Shown in pieces: positions 13,538 to 16,176 of a stretch of DNA of 16,176 nt. The notes beneath the pieces are model-generated. The model was not told the origin of the DNA, made no database searches, and saw nothing but the letters and a program-made list of their open reading frames with translations. The first letter of the stretch is position 1. Every line of letters begins with the position of its first letter. The stretch covers positions 1 through 16,176 of the forward strand of contig JAEWVF010000075.1 in the NCBI GenBank assembly GCA_023459215.1, given 5' to 3'. The stretch is from Chloroflexota bacterium (GTDB taxonomy: Bacteria > Chloroflexota > Anaerolineae > Anaerolineales > Villigracilaceae). A program made the position numbers and the translations under genes.

Positions 13538-14545
13538 TTAAGCGAGGTTGCCTGCAAGAAAGATGACCACGTTGCCTCTTTTGTTCCCGGCTTCGACATA
13601 GCGGTGCGCCTCGGCAGCTTGTTCGAGCGGGAAGCGCTTGTCCACCAATGATTTGATTTTGCCCGCTTCGACCAGTTCTTTGACTGCCAGCAAATCCTCG
13701 AGGCTGCCGGGCGCAATCGCGCAGACGACTTTCTGCCTGCTGAAGCGCGCAGTCCAGAGCATTTCCAGGAGTTGTTTCGACTTGAAGCTGGCATACAGTA
13801 AAACCCCGTTTGGTGTGAGCGATTTTTGGCAGCGTGAAAAATCGGCTTTGCCCAGGATATCGAAAATCAGGTCATAGGTTTCGCCATTTTGGCTGAAATC
13901 CTGCCGGGTGTAATCTATTACTTTGTCCGCGCCCAGCGCTTTGACGAATTCCAGCCGGAGCGTGCCGCATACCCCGGTCACTTCCGCCCCGAACTGTTTG
14001 GCAATCTGCACCGCAGCGGAACCAATTGCGCCGGATGCGCCGTTAATCAGCACTTTTTGCCCTGGCTGGATGTTCATCTTGCGCAGCAAGTGCAGGGCCA
14101 TGATTGTTCCGTAGGGCAGTACGGCTGCTTCTTCGTAGTTCAGGTTGGTGGGTTTGTGGGCCAGTGTCCCGTTTTCGGGCATGCAAATATATTCGGCGTA
14201 GGCGCCAAAGTTCGAGCCGGGATAGCCAAACACCGGGTCGCCTTTTTTGAAGCGGGTGACATTTTTGCCGACCGCCTCCACATCCCCGGCCAGTTCGCTG
14301 CCCAGGACGGTAGTATTTGGCTTTTGCAGTCCAAAGGCTATCTTGGTCAGCAGCCAAAGGACAAAGGGCATGTTGAACTCGCGTGGACTGACCGCTTTGA
14401 AGTTGCGCGCCATTGTGTCGCCAAAATTAACGGTTGTCGCGCGCACCCGGATCAGCACCTCTTTGTCTTTGGGTGTAGGCTTGTCCAATTCGCCTAATTT
14501 CAACACATCGGGCGAACCATATTCGTTGTAAACGATTGCTTTCAT
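13538..14545 (-). CDS. Zinc-free medium-chain dehydrogenase, quinone-oxidoreductase-like (copy A)
   Basis: A 335 aa NAD(P)H-dependent oxidoreductase of the MDR superfamily. The N-terminal GroES-like domain (1-125) includes VLGSELAGDVEAVG near 80-93. The Rossmann domain has the nucleotide-binding ING-ASGAIGSAAVQ at 167-180, and the C-terminus has HRYVEAGNKRGNVVI. The zinc ligands of alcohol dehydrogenases are absent, as in quinone reductase/enoyl-reductase relatives. The start at 14545 is set by AAGGAG, which overlaps the stop of the previous gene; the long in-frame extension upstream is out-of-frame reading of that gene. It is a tandem duplicate of the next gene. The substrate is unknown. Confidence 0.9.
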   Translation of the reverse strand: MKAIVYNEYGSPDVLKLGELDKPTPKDKEVLIRVRATTVNFGDTMARNFKAVSPREFNMPFVLWLLTKIAFGLQKPNTTVLGSELAGDVEAVGKNVTRFKKGDPVFGYPGSNFGAYAEYICMPENGTLAHKPTNLNYEEAAVLPYGTIMALHLLRKMNIQPGQKVLINGASGAIGSAAVQIAKQFGAEVTGVCGTLRLEFVKALGADKVIDYTRQDFSQNGETYDLIFDILGKADFSRCQKSLTPNGVLLYASFKSKQLLEMLWTARFSRQKVVCAIAPGSLEDLLAVKELVEAGKIKSLVDKRFPLEQAAEAHRYVEAGNKRGNVVIFLAGNLA

Positions 14546-14555
14546 CAAATTCTCC

Positions 14556-15485
14556 TTATCTTTGGGCAACCTGAATGACAACATTGCCCTTTTTGTGTCC
14601 CTTTTCAACGTAGCGGTGCGCCTCGACCATCTGTTCGAAGGGATAAACGCGGTCGATGACTGGCTTGAGTTGGCCCGCTGCGATGATTTTCTTGAGCGCC
14701 AGCAGGTTGGCGGGCGAATCGCCGCCATCTGAATCGGTGTGGACATTGAGATACACACCGCCTGGTTTGAGCGCTTTTTTGCCCTCGGCGGGAACCAGCT
14801 TGCCCACCGCATCGAAGATGACATCGTAGCTTTCACCACTTTGGGTAAAGTCCTGACGGGTATAGTCGCAGACCTGGCTGGCCCCCAGTGATTTAACCAA
14901 TTCCAGGTTGGCTGCGCTGCATACACCGGTTACGCTCGTTCCCCAATGGCGGCTGGCAAGTTGGACTGCGTTTGTCCCCACTGCGCCGGATGCGCCGTAG
15001 ACCAGCACTTTTTGTCCCGGCTGGATTTTGGCTTTGCTCAGGCAGGCCAGGGCCGTCATGCCTGCTCCGGGCGCAGCCGCGGCTTCCTCGAAACTGAGGG
15101 CGGTTGGTTTGGTTGCCAGGACTCCCTTTTCAGGCAAGCATTTGTATTCGGCATATCCGCCGAAATCAACGGCAAAAGTGGAGGCGAAAACTTCGTCACC
15201 GGGCCGGAAGCGGGTCACTTTGCTGCCGACAGCTTCGATTGTCCCGGCCAATTCCATACCCAGGATGGGACGCCTGGGCTTGAACCATCCCAGGAAAATC
15301 CGGCCCAGCACCTTTTGCCAGCCGGAAACGGGCATGTTCAGGCTGCGCATGATGGTATCCCCGATGGTGACTGTTGTGGCCTCGACCTTGACCAGCACTT
15401 CGTGCGCGCGCGGCGTTGGCTTTGGGATGTCCGTCAGGCGGAGCACTTCGGGTGGGCCGTATTGGGTGTATACAAAAGCTTTCAT
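14556..15485 (-). CDS. Zinc-free medium-chain dehydrogenase, quinone-oxidoreductase-like (copy B)
   Basis: A 309 aa paralogue of the following gene, with the same GroES-like start (MKAFVYTQYGPPEVL), GMELAGTIEAVG near 76-87 and cofactor motif GASGAVGTNAVQ at 164-175. Compared with copy A it lacks about 25 residues between the PGGVYLNVH strand and the region LKKIIAAGQLKPVIDRV, with no frameshift. This is a clean internal deletion or an old length difference in the cofactor domain. It starts 3 bp after the stop of the regulator gene and is followed 10 bp later by copy A. The substrate is unknown; it likely reduces a quinone or an enone using NADPH. Confidence 0.88.
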   Translation of the reverse strand: MKAFVYTQYGPPEVLRLTDIPKPTPRAHEVLVKVEATTVTIGDTIMRSLNMPVSGWQKVLGRIFLGWFKPRRPILGMELAGTIEAVGSKVTRFRPGDEVFASTFAVDFGGYAEYKCLPEKGVLATKPTALSFEEAAAAPGAGMTALACLSKAKIQPGQKVLVYGASGAVGTNAVQLASRHWGTSVTGVCSAANLELVKSLGASQVCDYTRQDFTQSGESYDVIFDAVGKLVPAEGKKALKPGGVYLNVHTDSDGGDSPANLLALKKIIAAGQLKPVIDRVYPFEQMVEAHRYVEKGHKKGNVVIQVAQR

Positions 15486-15488
15486 GGT

Positions 15489-15710
15489 TTACTCGGCTTC
15501 AACTTCGTAAGAAAAAACTTCGCCGATTGGCAGGTCAAAAGCCAGGGCTATCTTGAAAGCCAGTTCGAGCGAGGGGGCGTATTTCCCGCCCTCGATGGCG
15601 ATGATGGTCTGGCGGGTGACGCCAGCCTTTTCGGCCAACTGCTCCTGGGTCATCTCGTTGTGGTGAAAGCGGAGCTTGCGGATGTTGTTCCTGACCTGGC
15701 GCTTTTCCAT
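15489..15710 (-). CDS. Cro/CI-type helix-turn-helix regulator (short XRE)
   Basis: A 73 aa DNA-binding protein. The HTH lies at about 8-60, with MTQEQLAEKAGVTRQTIIAIE as helices 2-3 and the family end LAFDLPIGEVFSYE. Small single-domain XRE proteins of this type commonly stand next to small membrane proteins and are thought to regulate the pair. It starts 1 nt after the membrane protein stop, with GAGGG inside that gene as ribosome site, and ends 3 bp before the first dehydrogenase. The start at 15710 gives the family N-terminus; a longer reading to 15785 lies inside the upstream gene. Confidence 0.92.
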   Translation of the reverse strand: MEKRQVRNNIRKLRFHHNEMTQEQLAEKAGVTRQTIIAIEGGKYAPSLELAFKIALAFDLPIGEVFSYEVEAE

Positions 15711-15711
15711 C

Positions 15712-16164
15712 TTAGAACCCTCGGCGATACAGGAAAATTTGGAAAATGTCGCCCAGTATTTCGGCCAGCAGGGCAAAAAATACAATCATGCTAATCATCA
15801 CCAACGCGGGTTGCCCAAACGCGAATGCCAGCACAGCGAGCAGCACGCCAACAGAAAATGTGATATACGAGGCGCGCGTCCCCTTGAGTTCGAATATCTG
15901 GTCGCGCTCATCGGCAATAAAGCGCGGTTCCTCATATTTTTTGGCTTTGATGGCTTCCACAATGGTCAACAGGATGTTGGTTAGGATGGAGGCGATGATA
16001 TTGACCAGGATGGTCGCCAGGATAACCACCAGCCACAAACTGTACAGGCGGTGGGCGGCCAGCGTGCCGGCCTGGAACATCGGCAGCCAGTTGATAACGT
16101 AATATCCGGCAATCAGGATGTGGCTGATCAGCGCTACGGTAATGTTTTTTTCCTGGTAAGACAT
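15712..16164 (-). CDS. DUF2178-like four-helix membrane protein
   Basis: A 150 aa integral membrane protein with four hydrophobic segments (about 8-28, 43-68, 99-117, 119-140). The cytosolic loop carries ADERDQIFELKGTRASY (84-100), the DERD...KG signature I associate with DUF2178 proteins. These are usually paired with a short XRE regulator, exactly as here (1-nt gap). The function is unknown; a signal-sensing or regulator-sequestering role is a guess. AGGAGCAAGGAT precedes the ATG. It is the first visible gene of a five-gene minus-strand run, but its promoter is outside the window. Confidence 0.8.
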   Translation of the reverse strand: MSYQEKNITVALISHILIAGYYVINWLPMFQAGTLAAHRLYSLWLVVILATILVNIIASILTNILLTIVEAIKAKKYEEPRFIADERDQIFELKGTRASYITFSVGVLLAVLAFAFGQPALVMISMIVFFALLAEILGDIFQIFLYRRGF

Positions 16165-16176
16165 ATCCTTGCTCCT

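Noticed and set aside
14546..14926. Upstream extension of dehydrogenase copy A into a longer fusion
   Set aside because: These codons are the preceding gene read out of frame; the AAGGAG site and the family N-terminus fix the start at 14545.
14946..15794. 282-codon plus-strand open frame opposite the dehydrogenase and regulator genes
   Set aside because: It crosses three real genes on the other strand and has no recognisable domain; composition artefact.

Overview
The window looks like chromosomal DNA of a heterotrophic, oxygen-using bacterium, most likely Chloroflexota (Anaerolineae-like). That placement is an inference from the flavour of the proteins, the gene mix and the palindromic intergenic repeats; no rRNA or other marker gene is present to prove it. 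No tRNA, rRNA, CRISPR array or transposase gene was seen.

Layout. (1) 4-3473, minus strand: respiration. Two full-length cytochrome bd subunit I genes (cydA) flank an Rrf2-family regulator with three cysteines. The regulator and the first cydA are 16 bp apart and form one operon, and cydB is presumably just past the left edge. The second cydA has its own promoter with a Rex-like operator and no cydB beside it. (2) 3601-6975, minus: a terminator, then a radical SAM/SPASM maturase gene. It is preceded by a membrane protein of the TIGR04222 type ending in a five-cysteine polyglycine tail, and by an MFS exporter. The maturase and the Cys/Gly-tailed protein are 9 bp apart and look like an enzyme-substrate pair. 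This is the best candidate for an undescribed system here. (3) 7073-8888, minus: an ammonia-type NAD synthetase and a separate CN-hydrolase amidase that together resemble a split glutamine-dependent NAD+ synthetase. (4) 9102-12400, plus: the pyruvate (or other 2-oxoacid) dehydrogenase operon, E1 alpha, E1 beta and E2, ending in a perfect terminator. No E3 gene is in view. (5) 12446-13063: an AT-rich patch with a small membrane/coiled-coil gene, followed by a 13-codon relic of the C-terminus of a second E2 gene and another terminator. (6) 13090-16164, minus: an apparent operon of a four-helix membrane protein (DUF2178-like), a short Cro/CI-type regulator, two tandem quinone-oxidoreductase-like dehydrogenases and a lipoprotein gene broken by a one-base homopolymer shift.

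How it works together. Oxidative metabolism dominates: PDH feeds NADH, NAD synthetase supplies NAD, and the bd oxidases finish respiration. Their control regions carry a Rex-like (NADH/NAD+) site for one cydA and an unexplained array of ATGTRA half-sites upstream of the Rrf2-cydA operon. Two copies of one palindromic repeat family sit inside transcription units, one between amidase and nadE and one between E1 alpha and E1 beta. Heptamer-type repeats occur near the MFS gene and inside the E2 linker.
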